A DNA stretch of 64,000 nucleotides from Calothrix sp. MO_167.B12 (lineage in GTDB: Bacteria; Cyanobacteriota; Cyanobacteriia; Cyanobacteriales; Nostocaceae): contig JASJCJ010000007.1 of the NCBI GenBank assembly GCA_030066045.1, forward strand, positions 44,532 to 108,531. The letters run 5' to 3'. The translations under genes and the position numbers were made by a program. Shown in pieces: positions 17,271 to 27,203 of the stretch (position 1 is its first letter; each line of letters starts with the position of its first letter). A model generated the notes under the pieces. It did no database searches and was not told the origin of the DNA. It worked only from the letters and a program-made list of their open reading frames with translations.

Positions 17271-18953
17271 ATGGTTTTTAATTGGTTCAATCGTCAAAAT
17301 AAAGATGCTGCTGAGAGCAAATCTGAAGAAAAAGAGAAAGAAACTCCTGGTGTAAGTGAATCTCAACCAGAATCAACGGCAACTCCAGCTACGGAAACTA
17401 CGCCAGAAGTAGCAACAGATTTGTTGGCGTTTGCCAAAGCAGCTTATAAAAATATCCAAGAAAAGCAAGAACCTCAGCCTCCAGCTGAAGACACTGTAAT
17501 TGATGAGTCATCCCCCGCAACTACAGAACCAGAAACAATACCAGAAATAGAAGCTAAATCTACAGATAATATTTCTTCTACCCAGCCAGAAACGGAAACC
17601 GAAGAATCCCCAGAGGTAGTTGCAAATGTTACGGAACCAACCATAACAGAAGCAGATGATGTGACCACTGTAGAACCTGCAATTCAAGGAGCGACTCCCC
17701 TGGAAAATATCGCTCCAGAAGCCGCAGAAACCACGGAAAATCCATCAGCAGCAATTCCAGAATCCACCACAGAGTCAACCTCCGAGTTACCCCAACCCAC
17801 GGCACCAGCAAACCTATCCTTCCTCGAAAGAGCCGCAGCAGAGAAGGAAGCAAAGCAAGAAAGATTAATTGCCAGTGCCATTGAAGTAGAGGAGCCAGAG
17901 GAGGTACAAACAGATGCTGACACTCCACTTGAGGAAATTCCCCTAATTCCCTTTGATGATGGGTTCCTGTGGTCAGCAGAAGTCCTCGCAGCCCAAGGAC
18001 GGCGACCGGAAGATATTTCCATTGAAGAAATTAACTGGCTCAAGAGGCTGCGCCAAGGCTTAGATAAAACCCGGCGTAACATTGTTAACCAACTCAAGGC
18101 AATTGTTGGTCAAGGACCCCTGAATCAAGCCGCAGTGGATGAAATCGAAGCAGCGCTACTACAAGCAGATGTGGGGGTTGAAGCCACAGATTATATTATT
18201 GATGCCCTGCAGAAAAAGTTAAAGGAACAGGCTTTACCACCAGACGAAGCGATCGCTTATTTAAAGCAGATCCTCCGGGATATGTTAGATAAGCCCCTGG
18301 AAACATCCTCAATCTCCATTGCACCAGACAAAGAAACTTTAAATATTTGGTTGATGACTGGGGTAAATGGTGCGGGTAAAACTACTACCATTGGTAAATT
18401 AGCTCACCTTGCCAAAAAATCAGGTTACAACTGTTTGATTGGAGCCGCTGATACCTTCCGTGCTGCCGCAGTAGAACAAGTTAAGGTATGGGGAGCCAGA
18501 AGCGGAGTAGAGGTAATTGCCAATCCCGGCAAGAATACTGACCCCGCAGCAGTAGTATTTGATGCCATCTCTGCCGCCCAGTCCAGAAGTACTGAATTAC
18601 TTTTGGTCGATACCGCCGGACGGTTACAAAATAAGAAAAATTTGATGGAAGAACTCAGTAAAGTCCGCCGGATAGTCAATAAAAAAGCTCCTGATGCCAA
18701 AGTGGAATCACTACTAGTATTAGATGCGACTTTGGGACAAAATGGTTTGCGGCAAGCAGAGGTGTTTTCTCAAGCTGCTCAACTAAGTGGTGTTGTCTTA
18801 ACTAAATTAGATAGTACTGCCAAGGGAGGAGTAGCTTTAGCCGTAGTCCAGCAACTCGGTTTACCTATCCGGTTTATTGGTGCTGGGGAAGGAATTGAAG
18901 ATTTGCGACCTTTTTCTAGTTACGAGTTTGTCGAAGCACTCTTAAGCGGTTGA
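17271..18953 (+). CDS. ftsY: Signal recognition particle receptor FtsY
   Basis: 560 residues. FtsY is the SRP receptor GTPase that docks ribosome-nascent chain complexes at the membrane. An unusually long acidic N-terminal region (about 1-220, rich in Glu, Thr and Pro) precedes the N and G domains. G-domain motifs are GVNGAGKTTTIGKLA (P-loop), DTFRAAAVEQ, DTAGRLQNK and TKLDSTAKGG, ending GAGEGIEDLRPF. All catalytic elements are intact. The acidic region is low in complexity and is the usual membrane- or translocon-contact part. Confidence 0.97.
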   Translation: MVFNWFNRQNKDAAESKSEEKEKETPGVSESQPESTATPATETTPEVATDLLAFAKAAYKNIQEKQEPQPPAEDTVIDESSPATTEPETIPEIEAKSTDNISSTQPETETEESPEVVANVTEPTITEADDVTTVEPAIQGATPLENIAPEAAETTENPSAAIPESTTESTSELPQPTAPANLSFLERAAAEKEAKQERLIASAIEVEEPEEVQTDADTPLEEIPLIPFDDGFLWSAEVLAAQGRRPEDISIEEINWLKRLRQGLDKTRRNIVNQLKAIVGQGPLNQAAVDEIEAALLQADVGVEATDYIIDALQKKLKEQALPPDEAIAYLKQILRDMLDKPLETSSISIAPDKETLNIWLMTGVNGAGKTTTIGKLAHLAKKSGYNCLIGAADTFRAAAVEQVKVWGARSGVEVIANPGKNTDPAAVVFDAISAAQSRSTELLLVDTAGRLQNKKNLMEELSKVRRIVNKKAPDAKVESLLVLDATLGQNGLRQAEVFSQAAQLSGVVLTKLDSTAKGGVALAVVQQLGLPIRFIGAGEGIEDLRPFSSYEFVEALLSG

Positions 18954-19176
18954 AAATAGTTAGGGCTTTATGCCTATAGATTGCTTAAAATACAATTTTC
19001 TAGGTGTTGGTTAATTCAAGGTAGCCAATCCTAAAAAGCAACTGTGGTTGAAAGCTTTAGTTTGTTAATTATTACAATAGTTTCCAAAACCTTGACAATG
19101 TTTGAGGGGTTTGATTCAAGGTAAGCTAGATTTAATCAAGTTTGCCCACTGTTCTAATTAAGTCACGGTATTTTAT

Positions 19177-19644
19177 ATGCGTTTCCCTCCACTCATGGTT
19201 ATTGTAATTACCTGCATCATAGGTGTGGGTACGTTGTTATTTACTCCTGATGCCATCGCATTGACACAAGTAAGACTATTTGACCTTTCTTACCATGAGT
19301 GCCCTCCAGACATTGCTAAAGGGGCGGTGACTAGTGGGAGAAATACAATGGCGGCTAACTGCTTTATTATTACCGGAAAAGCTGAAAATACTAAAAACCA
19401 AACAATTTATGATGCAGATATTTTTGGACGCATCTACGACGCTAATAATGATCCGGCCATGCAGAACCGCAATCGCCTAGGTTCAATTGCAGAAATACCC
19501 CCAGGAATACACGATTTTGATTTGAGGATTTCTGTACCTGCCAATCAACCAACTCCGTTAAAGCTAAAAAAGTTTAAGGCGGTAGGGTTTAGTTCTTCTG
19601 TAAGACCAAAAAATTTATATCTGAACTTGGAAGCAGAACATTGA
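19177..19644 (+). CDS. Conserved secreted cyanobacterial protein
   Basis: 155 residues. A signal peptide or membrane anchor is seen at 1-29 (hydrophobic 6-24, then DAIALTQ). The mature part contains three Cys-type positions early (YHECPP and AANCF), then GKAENTKNQTIYDADIFGRI and IPPGIHDFDLRI, a beta-rich layout that looks like an FxLYD-type extracytoplasmic domain. Function unknown. It stands alone between ftsY and the convergent yggT-like gene. Confidence 0.65.
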   Translation: MRFPPLMVIVITCIIGVGTLLFTPDAIALTQVRLFDLSYHECPPDIAKGAVTSGRNTMAANCFIITGKAENTKNQTIYDADIFGRIYDANNDPAMQNRNRLGSIAEIPPGIHDFDLRISVPANQPTPLKLKKFKAVGFSSSVRPKNLYLNLEAEH

Positions 19645-20005
19645 CAAGTCATTCAATTTTGGATTTGGGATTTGGGATTGACGAGAGAATCTCTAAAGGG
19701 TACTCCTATGGAGAAGCAAGCTACGTTAGTTACTTCAAATTGGGGAAAGGGGATGGCGTACTAACTCACCGCGACAACAACAGTCGCTCTGGGTAGGGCG
19801 AGTCGTGACCCCATGTCTAAAGCCCGGAGGCTTGAGAGAATGATAGAAACGTTTGTTTATCCCCACGGATGAATCTGGAGGCTTGTATCCAGTTTATTTT
19901 TGGTCAGTAATCACTGAATTTATGAGAATTTGTAGAGATACTCTGCGATGTTGTTAATAAAAGTACCTCTACAAATATTTTCTATTTTGGTAATTGAGTT
20001 ACAAG
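19645..20005. other. Intergenic region, convergent genes
   Basis: 360 bases between convergent genes. It holds GC-richer repeat text around 19760-19830 (GCGACAACAACAGTCGC and GGGCGAGTCGTGACCCC), related in wording to the core of the family A element. No terminator with a T-run was found. Confidence 0.45.
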
Positions 20006-20284
20006 TTAAAAACCTGACACAAAGGACATCCGAGAAAGTTGGAACAGAACATCTCTCAATATTTGTAAGGCGATGAAAGCCAATATCGGAGAAAAATCCA
20101 TACCTCCCAATGGGGGAATAATAGAACGGAAAAGATTTAAATAGGGATCGGTAATTTGGCTGAGTGCGGCAAATGGCTGATTGTACCAGTTGATATTAGG
20201 GAACCAACTCAGAAGTACCCGAATAAATAGCAAAGAGCTATAAATCCCGATAAAAGTAGCCAGAGTGGTAATCAATAAATTCAT
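20006..20284 (-). CDS. YggT family membrane protein
   Basis: 92 residues with two membrane helices (about 3-24 and 62-80). The family signature is visible: VLLSWFPNINWYNQPF and then ITDPYLNLFRSIIPPLGG(M)DFSPILAF. YggT-like proteins (Ycf19 in plastids) act in membrane organisation and cell or plastid division, and are needed for thylakoid or nucleoid distribution in cyanobacteria. It stands alone on the minus strand. Confidence 0.92.
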   Translation of the reverse strand: MNLLITTLATFIGIYSSLLFIRVLLSWFPNINWYNQPFAALSQITDPYLNLFRSIIPPLGGMDFSPILAFIALQILRDVLFQLSRMSFVSGF

Positions 20285-20636
20285 AAACGGTGATGTTTCC
20301 TACTAAATGCCAACAGTGGTCTAATTGCTAATTTTAACTGACGTAGGGTCTGGGAAGCAGTAAGTCCCCCGCCATAATCTATGATTTGGCGTGGGAGGAT
20401 GTCACATAAATAGTTCATCCATGACCTATCCTGTATGCTCCGCTTTGGCACATATCATATCAAGTCCTCAGGGGAAGAAAGTAAAAAAAGTATGAAATTA
20501 CATTGTAATAAATGTAAGCTAATTCGTAATTTGCCTATTTCTTTCCCTGCCCATATCCTAATTGATTATTTCATATATGCCGGAATCAACCTTGATGATT
20601 GATGGGAAACCATTTATGGTAGCTTGGGGAACCCCA
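20285..20636. other. Intergenic region, nothing seen
   Basis: 350 bases between two minus-strand genes. I see no gene, repeat or clear regulatory signal. Confidence 0.45.
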
Positions 20637-20981
20637 TTATGAATTGGTTGTACTATCCCTATTTGTGAGCACTGAATTACTATTAACATTTCCCAACTGT
20701 TGCCTAACTTCATCTATGGATACATTTAACTGAGCAATCTTATCTTCTAGTTCACGCCTAGTCATTTCCATATCCATTTCATTAGTAGCAGCTTTCATCT
20801 GCCGTCGCTTTCCATAACTTTTTCGATCTTCTAAAGAACTACTATTTAGTTGTGCCTCCTCTTCTGGAGATAACTCCATATCCCGGCGATTAGCAAGTAC
20901 CGTACCTAGAATACCCCCTACTACACCACCAAGAATCGCTCCGGCTAAAAAGCCACTTGCAAAACCTTCTCGCTGAGTCAT
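20637..20981 (-). CDS. Small glycine-zipper membrane protein with coiled coil
   Basis: About 114 residues from the ATG at 20981 (MTQREGF); an upstream in-frame start would add six residues. A glycine-rich helix (residues 8-30, GAILGGVVGGILG) of YtxH-like type is followed by an acidic linker and a coiled coil (about 65-100, RRELEDKIAQLNVSIDEV). The layout suggests a membrane-anchored stress or envelope protein. I do not recognise the exact family. It precedes nothing on its strand within 600 bases. Confidence 0.6.
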   Translation of the reverse strand: MTQREGFASGFLAGAILGGVVGGILGTVLANRRDMELSPEEEAQLNSSSLEDRKSYGKRRQMKAATNEMDMEMTRRELEDKIAQLNVSIDEVRQQLGNVNSNSVLTNRDSTTNS

Positions 20982-21057
20982 AATTTTCACCACTACCAAT
21001 GAATTTTACCAAGATCGGGATTGTGAATTTACTACCCTGTCATAGCTGCATCCTAGC

Positions 21058-21708
21058 TTAAGTGCCAAAAATGCGATCGCCTGCATCTCCTAATCCAGGT
21101 ACAATAAAACCTCGATCATTTAGAGTTTCATCAATAGTCGCCGCATAAATAATTAAATTAGGATACGCGGCACTTAATTTCTGTAAAGCTGGTGGAGATG
21201 CCACCACACAAACAATTCGCACTAAAGATGGCTCGACCCCTCGTTGTACTAATTCTGACATTGCTGCCATAATTGAGCCTCCCGTTGCCAACATCGGATC
21301 TGTAATCAAAACCCGTGTCTGGGGATGAAATTTTTCAGGCATGGAGTTTAAGTAACAACTGGGTTGTAATGTTTCTTCGTTTCGCTCTAAACCCAAATGA
21401 TAAATGGAGGCTAGGGGCAGTAATGTTTGTGCTCCTTCCAAGAGTCCCAGTCCTGCCCGTAAAATGGGAACAACTGCCATTGGCACTTCTGCATCAATAA
21501 AAGTAGCAGCACAGGTATCCAGGGGAGTTTGTACTGTCCCATCTTTCGTTGGTAACCATTCTCTAGATGCTTCATAGGTTAACCAACGACCTAATTCGGT
21601 AATAGCACTACGAAATAACACTGAAGGTGTAGTGGCATCACGAGCCACTGCTAGCCAGTGTTTAATTAAAGGATGGGGTGGAACGTAAACCCGCAATTGT
21701 TGGGTCAT
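21058..21708 (-). CDS. upp: Uracil phosphoribosyltransferase
   Basis: 216 residues, full length. The enzyme makes UMP from uracil and PRPP in pyrimidine salvage. The PRPP loop is TDPMLATGGSIMAA; the N-terminus (LRVYVPPHPLIKHWLAVARD) and the C-terminal uracil-binding end (VPGLGDAGDRIFGT) are family hallmarks. Monocistronic on the minus strand, divergent from crtH. Confidence 0.96.
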   Translation of the reverse strand: MTQQLRVYVPPHPLIKHWLAVARDATTPSVLFRSAITELGRWLTYEASREWLPTKDGTVQTPLDTCAATFIDAEVPMAVVPILRAGLGLLEGAQTLLPLASIYHLGLERNEETLQPSCYLNSMPEKFHPQTRVLITDPMLATGGSIMAAMSELVQRGVEPSLVRIVCVVASPPALQKLSAAYPNLIIYAATIDETLNDRGFIVPGLGDAGDRIFGT

Positions 21709-22065
21709 AACCGATTGGGGCGTATATCAAGATATATAACAACTGAAACATCATCATACTCTTTCCTGTGTGCGACTGGCATCTAAATATCGGTTTGAGG
21801 GTACAGAACTTTAACTCGCTACATTTGTATCCCTATATAAACATCTCAGAAATTTTTAGCATTTATTTCGTCAATTAGTTGACATTTATTCTCAATCAAG
21901 TTTATAGTTTTTGAAGTGTTCTCCTCTCTTTAAGGATCGGCAGACGGGATCGGCCAGCAGTTGCAGGCTTTTCCCCTCTTTTTTTTGGAAATGAGAAGTA
22001 TTTTCAGCTTGACTGGAAGGAACTGATGATTGTTAACTGTTAACTGTTAACTGAAATATGGCTCC
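21709..22065. other. Divergent region between upp and crtH
   Basis: 357 bases that must hold both promoters. A heptamer repeat TTAACTG x3 lies at 22033-22053, just before the crtH start. A run of T at 21979-21987 is present, but no terminator hairpin pairs with it. Confidence 0.5.
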
Positions 22066-23595
22066 ATGCAGCAAAATCCTCATCCTCCCACAAAAAGAGT
22101 TAGTCAAAAATTGGATGCAATCGTCATCGGTTCTGGTATTGGTGGATTAGTGACAGCAACTCAGCTAGGAGCAAAGGGCGCTCGGGTGCTGGTATTGGAG
22201 AAGTATGTGATTCCTGGTGGTAGTGCTGGCTATTTTGAGCGTCAAGGCTATCGTTTTGATGTGGGAGCGTCAATGATATTTGGATTTGGGCACAAGGGTA
22301 CTACCAACTTACTTACCCGTGCTTTACAGGCTGTGAATATGAGCTTGAAAACCATCAGCGATCCAGTACAAATTCACTATCATCTTCCTGATAACTTAGA
22401 TATTAAAGTCGATCGCAACTACGAACAATTTTTGCAGAATTTAAATGCGTATTTTCCCCATGAAAAGCAAGGCATACGTCGTTTTTATGACGAGTGCTGG
22501 CAAGTATTTAACTGTCTCAACCGCATAGAGTTATTGTCTTTGGAAGAACCCCGGTATTTACTCAGGGTATTTTCTCAGAATCCCTTAGCTTGTTTGGGTT
22601 TAGCAAAATATTTACCTTGTAATGTAGGGGACATCGCCCGACGCTATATTCAAGATCCCTTATTGTTGAAATTTATTGATATTGAGTGCTATTGCTGGTC
22701 GGTAGTTCCAGCAGATATGACACCGATGATTAATGCGGGGATGGTGTTTTCTGACAGGCATTATGGAGGGGTAAATTATCCCCAAGGAGGAGTAGGGCAA
22801 ATTGCTCAAAAATTAGTCCAAGGGTTGGAAGCAGTAGGAGGAGAGATTAAATACCAAGCCAGAGTGATCAAGATTTTGACACGGAGGGGCAAGGCAGTAG
22901 GAGTTGAACTGGCAGATGGTAGCGTTTATTACGCTAGGCGCATTGTCTCTAATGCCACTCGCTGGGACACCTTTAACAAATTATTGCCGGAAAAAATGAA
23001 GCCAGTAAATGAAAAAAAATGGCAGCAACGCTATCAAAAATCCCCTAGTTTTCTCAGTTTACATATGGGAGTAGAGGCAAAGGTATTGTCTGAAGGTACG
23101 GATTGTCACCACATTTTGTTAGAAAGCTGGGATAAAATGGCGGATACACAGGGGACTATTTTTGTGTCTATTCCCACTTTGTTAGATCCGGATTTAGCAA
23201 CACCAGGACATCATATCATTCATGCATTTACCCCCCACTGGATAAGTGAATGGCAAGGACTATCTGCAAAAGAATACGCAACCAAGAAAGAAGAGGCAGC
23301 ACAGCGAGTTATTGCCAGGCTAGAGAAGATTTTTCCGGGGTTAAATGATGGATTAGATTATTTGGAAGTGGGAACACCCCGCACCCATCGTCGCTTTTTG
23401 GGCAGAGAAGATGGTACATATGGAGCAATTCCTCGACATAAGTTGTGGGGCTTGTTAGGAATGCCCTTTAATAGAACAGCTATTCCGGGATTGTATTGTG
23501 TGGGGGATAGTACATTTCCCGGACAGGGGTTGAATGCGGTGGCGTTTTCGGGGTTTGCTTGTGCCCATCGAATTGCAGTGGATTTGGGATTGTGA
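22066..23595 (+). CDS. crtH: Carotene (prolycopene) isomerase CrtH
   Basis: 509 residues. CrtH converts poly-cis prolycopene to all-trans lycopene in plant-type carotenoid synthesis. The FAD-binding dinucleotide fold is [16 protein letters not shown] with downstream [17 protein letters not shown]. The C-terminal end ([20 protein letters not shown]) is the second FAD contact of this oxidoreductase family. Length and motifs fit CrtH better than the other desaturases of the group. The first 15 residues are poorly conserved. Confidence 0.93.
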   Translation: MQQNPHPPTKRVSQKLDAIVIGSGIGGLVTATQLGAKGARVLVLEKYVIPGGSAGYFERQGYRFDVGASMIFGFGHKGTTNLLTRALQAVNMSLKTISDPVQIHYHLPDNLDIKVDRNYEQFLQNLNAYFPHEKQGIRRFYDECWQVFNCLNRIELLSLEEPRYLLRVFSQNPLACLGLAKYLPCNVGDIARRYIQDPLLLKFIDIECYCWSVVPADMTPMINAGMVFSDRHYGGVNYPQGGVGQIAQKLVQGLEAVGGEIKYQARVIKILTRRGKAVGVELADGSVYYARRIVSNATRWDTFNKLLPEKMKPVNEKKWQQRYQKSPSFLSLHMGVEAKVLSEGTDCHHILLESWDKMADTQGTIFVSIPTLLDPDLATPGHHIIHAFTPHWISEWQGLSAKEYATKKEEAAQRVIARLEKIFPGLNDGLDYLEVGTPRTHRRFLGREDGTYGAIPRHKLWGLLGMPFNRTAIPGLYCVGDSTFPGQGLNAVAFSGFACAHRIAVDLGL

Positions 23596-23641
23596 TCAAG
23601 TATTTTACTGATAATCTCAAGTTCGGGTAAATACTTATAAT

Positions 23642-23960
23642 TAGGGCTTGCAGCAAAAAGTCTTTTGGCAAGGGTAGGCAACAGGCAACAGGCAACAGGC
23701 AACAGGCAACAGTTTCATCCCTATTTTTTTCTATTCTTTTTACCATCAAAAATTATCACGACTCGCGCGTTCCCGAGCCAGTCCGTTGGGCTGCTGCGCC
23801 GACTTGTAGGAACTGGCGTTTGCGACTGTCGTCGTCGCGGGGTCACTCGTCAATGCAAGGTTTTTAAGCCCCATACCCCGTCAGGAATTGCACTTTTGAC
23901 TTCGATAAGACCCTCAAACAACTACAATATAAGAGTTTTACATTTATTCAGCAGACCCTA
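23642..23960. mobile_element. MITE family A, copy 1
   Basis: 319 bp. The right end, reverse complemented, is TAGGGTCTGCTGAATAAATG; the left end is TAGGGCTTGCAGCAAAAAG. The interior (23748-23886) is nearly identical to 47040-47170 in inverted orientation, including GGAACGCGCGAGTCGTGATA and GCAAACGCCAGTTCCTACAA. It includes a GGCAACA x5 heptamer run. Not coding. Confidence 0.85.
23677..23711 (+). repeat. Heptamer tandem repeat GGCAACA x5
   Basis: Five perfect units inside the family A element. The corresponding place in the copy at 46966 has no such run, so the heptamers expanded or were inserted after the copies diverged. Confidence 0.9.
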
Positions 23961-24043
23961 ATTAGATGTAGGTTAACCAACAACCATCAACCACCAACCA
24001 CCAACCACCAACCACCAACCATTAACTATTACTCCTTCCCTCC

Positions 24044-26110
24044 TCAAACTACTCCCAGTCTGTCAAAAACAAAAGCATACTCAAAAGCCAATTCCTTCAA
24101 ACTTTCATATCTTCCAGAAGCACCAGTATGTCCCGCACCCATATTAGTTTTTAGCAACAGAATATTGTCGTCGGTTTTCATATCCCGTAATTTTGCTGTC
24201 CATTTAGCCGGTTCCCAATATTTGACACGGGAATCATTTAAACCAGCAGTAATCAGTATATCTGGGTAATCCTTTGCTTCCACATTATCATAGGGAGAGT
24301 AGGACTTAATGTAGTCATAATAAGCCTGATCATTAGGATTACCCCATTCTTCCCACTCCATGACAGATAAAGGTAAAGATGTATCGAGTATCGTTGTTAA
24401 CACATCCACAAAAGGTACACGGGCAACCACTGCTTTAAACAAATCCGGACGCATATTTATTGCCGCTCCCATGAGCAAACCACCCGCACTACCACCGGAA
24501 ATTGCCAAGCGATCGCTTGCTGTCCAACCCTCATTAATGAGATACTCACAACAGGCAATTAGGTCTGTAAAGGTATTCTTTTTGTGTAAAAATTTCCCTT
24601 GTTCGTACCATTGTCGCCCCATCTCTTCCCCACCGCGAACATGGGCAATGGCAAATATTACTCCCCGATCTAATAGGGATAGGATATCCGATGTAAAGGT
24701 AACTGGATAGGAATAGCCATAGGAGCCATAGGCTAGCATAAATAGGGGATTGCTGCCGTCTTTTTTGATACCTTTTGGATAAACTATGGAAATAGGGACT
24801 TTGGTACCATCATCAGCAGTAGCCATGAGCAACTCACTTTGGTATTGAGTGCGATCGTATTCACCCAACACTTCTGTTTCTTTTTTCAACTCCCGTTGGT
24901 GGGTATCCATGTCATAATCAAATACCGATGAGGGGGTAATCAAGGAAGTGTAAGTAAACCGGAGAATATTAGTATTAAATTCCGCATTAGTGTCTTCATC
25001 AAAATCATAAGTAGGTTCGGGAAAAGTAATCTGACTTTCATCTCCCGTGTCAAGATTCTGTACCCTAGCTGTGGGTAATCCCCCCTTTCTTTCATAAATT
25101 ACTAAATGATTAATAAAGGCACTTACCCCCGACAATCGGACATCTGGACGATGGGGAATCACAGTTTGCCAATTATCCTTACCGATGGCAGCAACTGGAG
25201 TTTTCATTAATTTAAAATTAATTGCTGCTTCGTTAGTAACTATATAAAAATAATCGCTATGATGCTCTACATCATATAAAACTCCTATATTTCTCGGAGC
25301 AATCAATTCAAATTTTTCCAGAGGATTATCAGCAGATAAATAGTGTACTTCTGAAGTAATACTACCGCCGACAGTTAAAAATATATATGCTTGACTACGG
25401 GTTTTATCCACATATAAATGATAGGCATCATCAGGCTCGTGATAAATCAATTCATCATCGGCAATATCACAACCTAAAGTATGTCTAAACAATTTGAAAG
25501 GACGGTTAGCCTCATCAATTTTCGTATAAAAAACCGTTTGATTATCATTAGCCCAAACCAATGAAAAATAAGTATCTTCAATGGTATCTGCATATAACTG
25601 ATGGGAGTTCAAATCTAAAAAGAAAAGAGTATAACGCTCCGCTCCAGTGGTATCAATGGAATATGCCATGATCTGATGATTTGGGCTGATGGCAAACACA
25701 CCTAAATCGCAGAATTCATGACCATTTGCCAATTGATTTTGGTCTAATAAAATTTCCTCAGCAGCATCCAGACTGCCCTTTTTGCGGCAATATATTGGGT
25801 AAGCTTGTCCTGCTTCTGTACGGGAATAATAGTAATAGTCATCCTTGGGATATGATACCGAGAGGTCACTTTCTTTGATGCGAGCTAGCATTTCTTCATA
25901 AAGCTGGGTTTGTAGCCCTTGAGTGTGCTGCATCATGGCATCAGTATAAGCATTCTCCGCCTCCAGATAGGAGATTACTTGGGGATTTTGTTGATCGCGC
26001 ATCCAAAAATAGTTGTCTACTCGGCGATCGCCGTGTAATTCTAAAATCTGGGGGTGTTTCTCTGCCACAGGAGGAACCACATTAGTTCGCAGATGACTAT
26101 CTGTTTTCAT
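24044..26110 (-). CDS. S9A family oligopeptidase B (protease II)
   Basis: 688 residues from the ATG at 26110 (MKTDSHLR). A longer in-frame extension to 26311 overlaps the upstream gene and has no family resemblance. The protein cleaves short peptides after basic residues in the cytoplasm. It has an N-terminal beta-propeller (about 70-410) and a C-terminal alpha/beta hydrolase with the nucleophile serine in SGGSAGG, the Asp in AGLNDSRVKYWEP and the His in GAGHTG. The start (PPVAEKHPQILELHGDRRVD) is typical. It begins 5 bases after the membrane protein gene, so the two form an operon. Confidence 0.93.
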   Translation of the reverse strand: MKTDSHLRTNVVPPVAEKHPQILELHGDRRVDNYFWMRDQQNPQVISYLEAENAYTDAMMQHTQGLQTQLYEEMLARIKESDLSVSYPKDDYYYYSRTEAGQAYPIYCRKKGSLDAAEEILLDQNQLANGHEFCDLGVFAISPNHQIMAYSIDTTGAERYTLFFLDLNSHQLYADTIEDTYFSLVWANDNQTVFYTKIDEANRPFKLFRHTLGCDIADDELIYHEPDDAYHLYVDKTRSQAYIFLTVGGSITSEVHYLSADNPLEKFELIAPRNIGVLYDVEHHSDYFYIVTNEAAINFKLMKTPVAAIGKDNWQTVIPHRPDVRLSGVSAFINHLVIYERKGGLPTARVQNLDTGDESQITFPEPTYDFDEDTNAEFNTNILRFTYTSLITPSSVFDYDMDTHQRELKKETEVLGEYDRTQYQSELLMATADDGTKVPISIVYPKGIKKDGSNPLFMLAYGSYGYSYPVTFTSDILSLLDRGVIFAIAHVRGGEEMGRQWYEQGKFLHKKNTFTDLIACCEYLINEGWTASDRLAISGGSAGGLLMGAAINMRPDLFKAVVARVPFVDVLTTILDTSLPLSVMEWEEWGNPNDQAYYDYIKSYSPYDNVEAKDYPDILITAGLNDSRVKYWEPAKWTAKLRDMKTDDNILLLKTNMGAGHTGASGRYESLKELAFEYAFVFDRLGVV

Positions 26111-26115
26111 ATTTG

Positions 26116-26901
26116 TTAACCTTGCTTCGACCTTCCTTTTGAGGATGAATGGGAAATTTTGGGCATACCCTTGGGTTTGATTTTGAAATTGCACAAGGCA
26201 ATGGCTGGAATTACTCCCAAAATCAAAGCCGTAAATCCTTGTCCACTTAAATACAATATCTGAGTACGGTAAACTTCTGGAATAAACTCTTGCAAAAGTG
26301 AAACCAGCCACACAAAAATACTAATGGTAAAAAATATCCCAGAAGGCAACAAAATCCACCACCAACTACCTGTTACCCGATTCCTAAAACCCAACCACTG
26401 CAAGAGTCCCAACCAAATTGCAGCTAGGTTATAGGTAATGGTGGATAAAATACCAATTACCACCATTGGCTCGGTACTTAAAGATTGTAATATAGTCAGG
26501 GAAGGAAGATAGTTTGTCCATGCTTGAGCAACGTTAAGGAAAATTAACCAGCCGAAGGTAGTGGTAAGAGTCCACCGCCAGAAAGACAAGTAAGGCGATA
26601 TTACCAATCCCTGGGAAATAGCAAAAATCATCGCAAACAAACTCGTACTCAGATTAGTTGCAAGGATCAACCAGATTTGTGGTTGTGGGGCAAAAACAGG
26701 GGGTATGTTGGCTGGGAGATTACTTTCTAAGAAAATACTGGCAACTCCTCCTATAATCCACCCCAGGATGGTCATGAGAGTAAATTCTACAGAAAAACAA
26801 CGACGTTGCGATCGCGGAATTAAAAGCAAGGGTCTTTTACCTGTTTTGGTAGTGCTAGACACCCCATCTCGATCATCAGGATAGTTAAAATCAGTTTGCA
26901 T
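26116..26901 (-). CDS. Hypothetical multi-pass membrane protein
   Basis: 261 residues. A basic, serine-rich N-terminus (1-36) precedes about five or six hydrophobic segments (near 40-58, 76-100, 107-126, 143-167, 178-200, 220-240) and a charged C-terminal tail rich in Lys and Ser. I do not recognise the family. It is directly upstream of the oligopeptidase gene with a 5-base gap and is probably co-transcribed, but no functional link is evident. Confidence 0.65.
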   Translation of the reverse strand: MQTDFNYPDDRDGVSSTTKTGKRPLLLIPRSQRRCFSVEFTLMTILGWIIGGVASIFLESNLPANIPPVFAPQPQIWLILATNLSTSLFAMIFAISQGLVISPYLSFWRWTLTTTFGWLIFLNVAQAWTNYLPSLTILQSLSTEPMVVIGILSTITYNLAAIWLGLLQWLGFRNRVTGSWWWILLPSGIFFTISIFVWLVSLLQEFIPEVYRTQILYLSGQGFTALILGVIPAIALCNFKIKPKGMPKISHSSSKGRSKQG

Positions 26902-27203
26902 AGGGCAGTTATTCAGTTATCAGTTATTAGTTATCACTCCTTCCCTCCTTCACTCCAGGGCGCAAGCATTGCGCCCCTACTCCTTCCCACCGGGCGAGGA
27001 AACCCCGCCCCTACTTCTACTCTTCGAGAAGCCACTTCGTGTCTACACTCCTTCACTCCTTCCCTCCTTCACTCCCTCACTCCTTCCCTCCCTCACTCCT
27101 CCACTTCCCTCCTTCCCTCCTCAAATTCTGCAAAAGCGTAATCCCAGGATGATAAGCTAAAGAATGGCATAAATATAGTGATTAAGATAGGATGTAGTGT
27201 TCA
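26902..27203. other. Divergent region before hemE with pyrimidine repeats
   Basis: 300 bases. 26940-27125 is a long imperfect run of CTCC(T/A)TCCCTC and CACTCCTTCC words on the plus strand, interrupted by GCGCCCCTAC and CCGCCCCTAC. These are simple-sequence expansions. hemE promoter elements would lie in the last 80 bases. Confidence 0.55.

Larger units (their letters stand above)
23596..24043. other. Intergenic region dominated by a MITE and heptamers
   Basis: 450 bases: family A element at 23642-23960, then AACCACC-type heptamers at about 23989-24020 running up to the stop codon of the oligopeptidase gene. Reading frames across this stretch are products of the element. Confidence 0.6.

Noticed and set aside
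17629..18097. Long minus-strand frames across ftsY
   Set aside because: Shadow frames of the low-complexity acidic region and G domain of ftsY.
23665..23961. 98-residue frame, similar to a 94-residue frame at 46954-47238 on the other strand
   Set aside because: Both are translations of the shared interior of MITE family A. The similarity reflects the element, not a gene family.
24000..24020. Regular short repeats that might suggest a CRISPR array
   Set aside because: Units are 7 bases with no unique spacers. The same is true of the other tandem repeats in the window, so no CRISPR array is present.
26896..27160. Pro/Ser/Leu-rich frames
   Set aside because: Translations of CTCCTTCC-type simple repeats.
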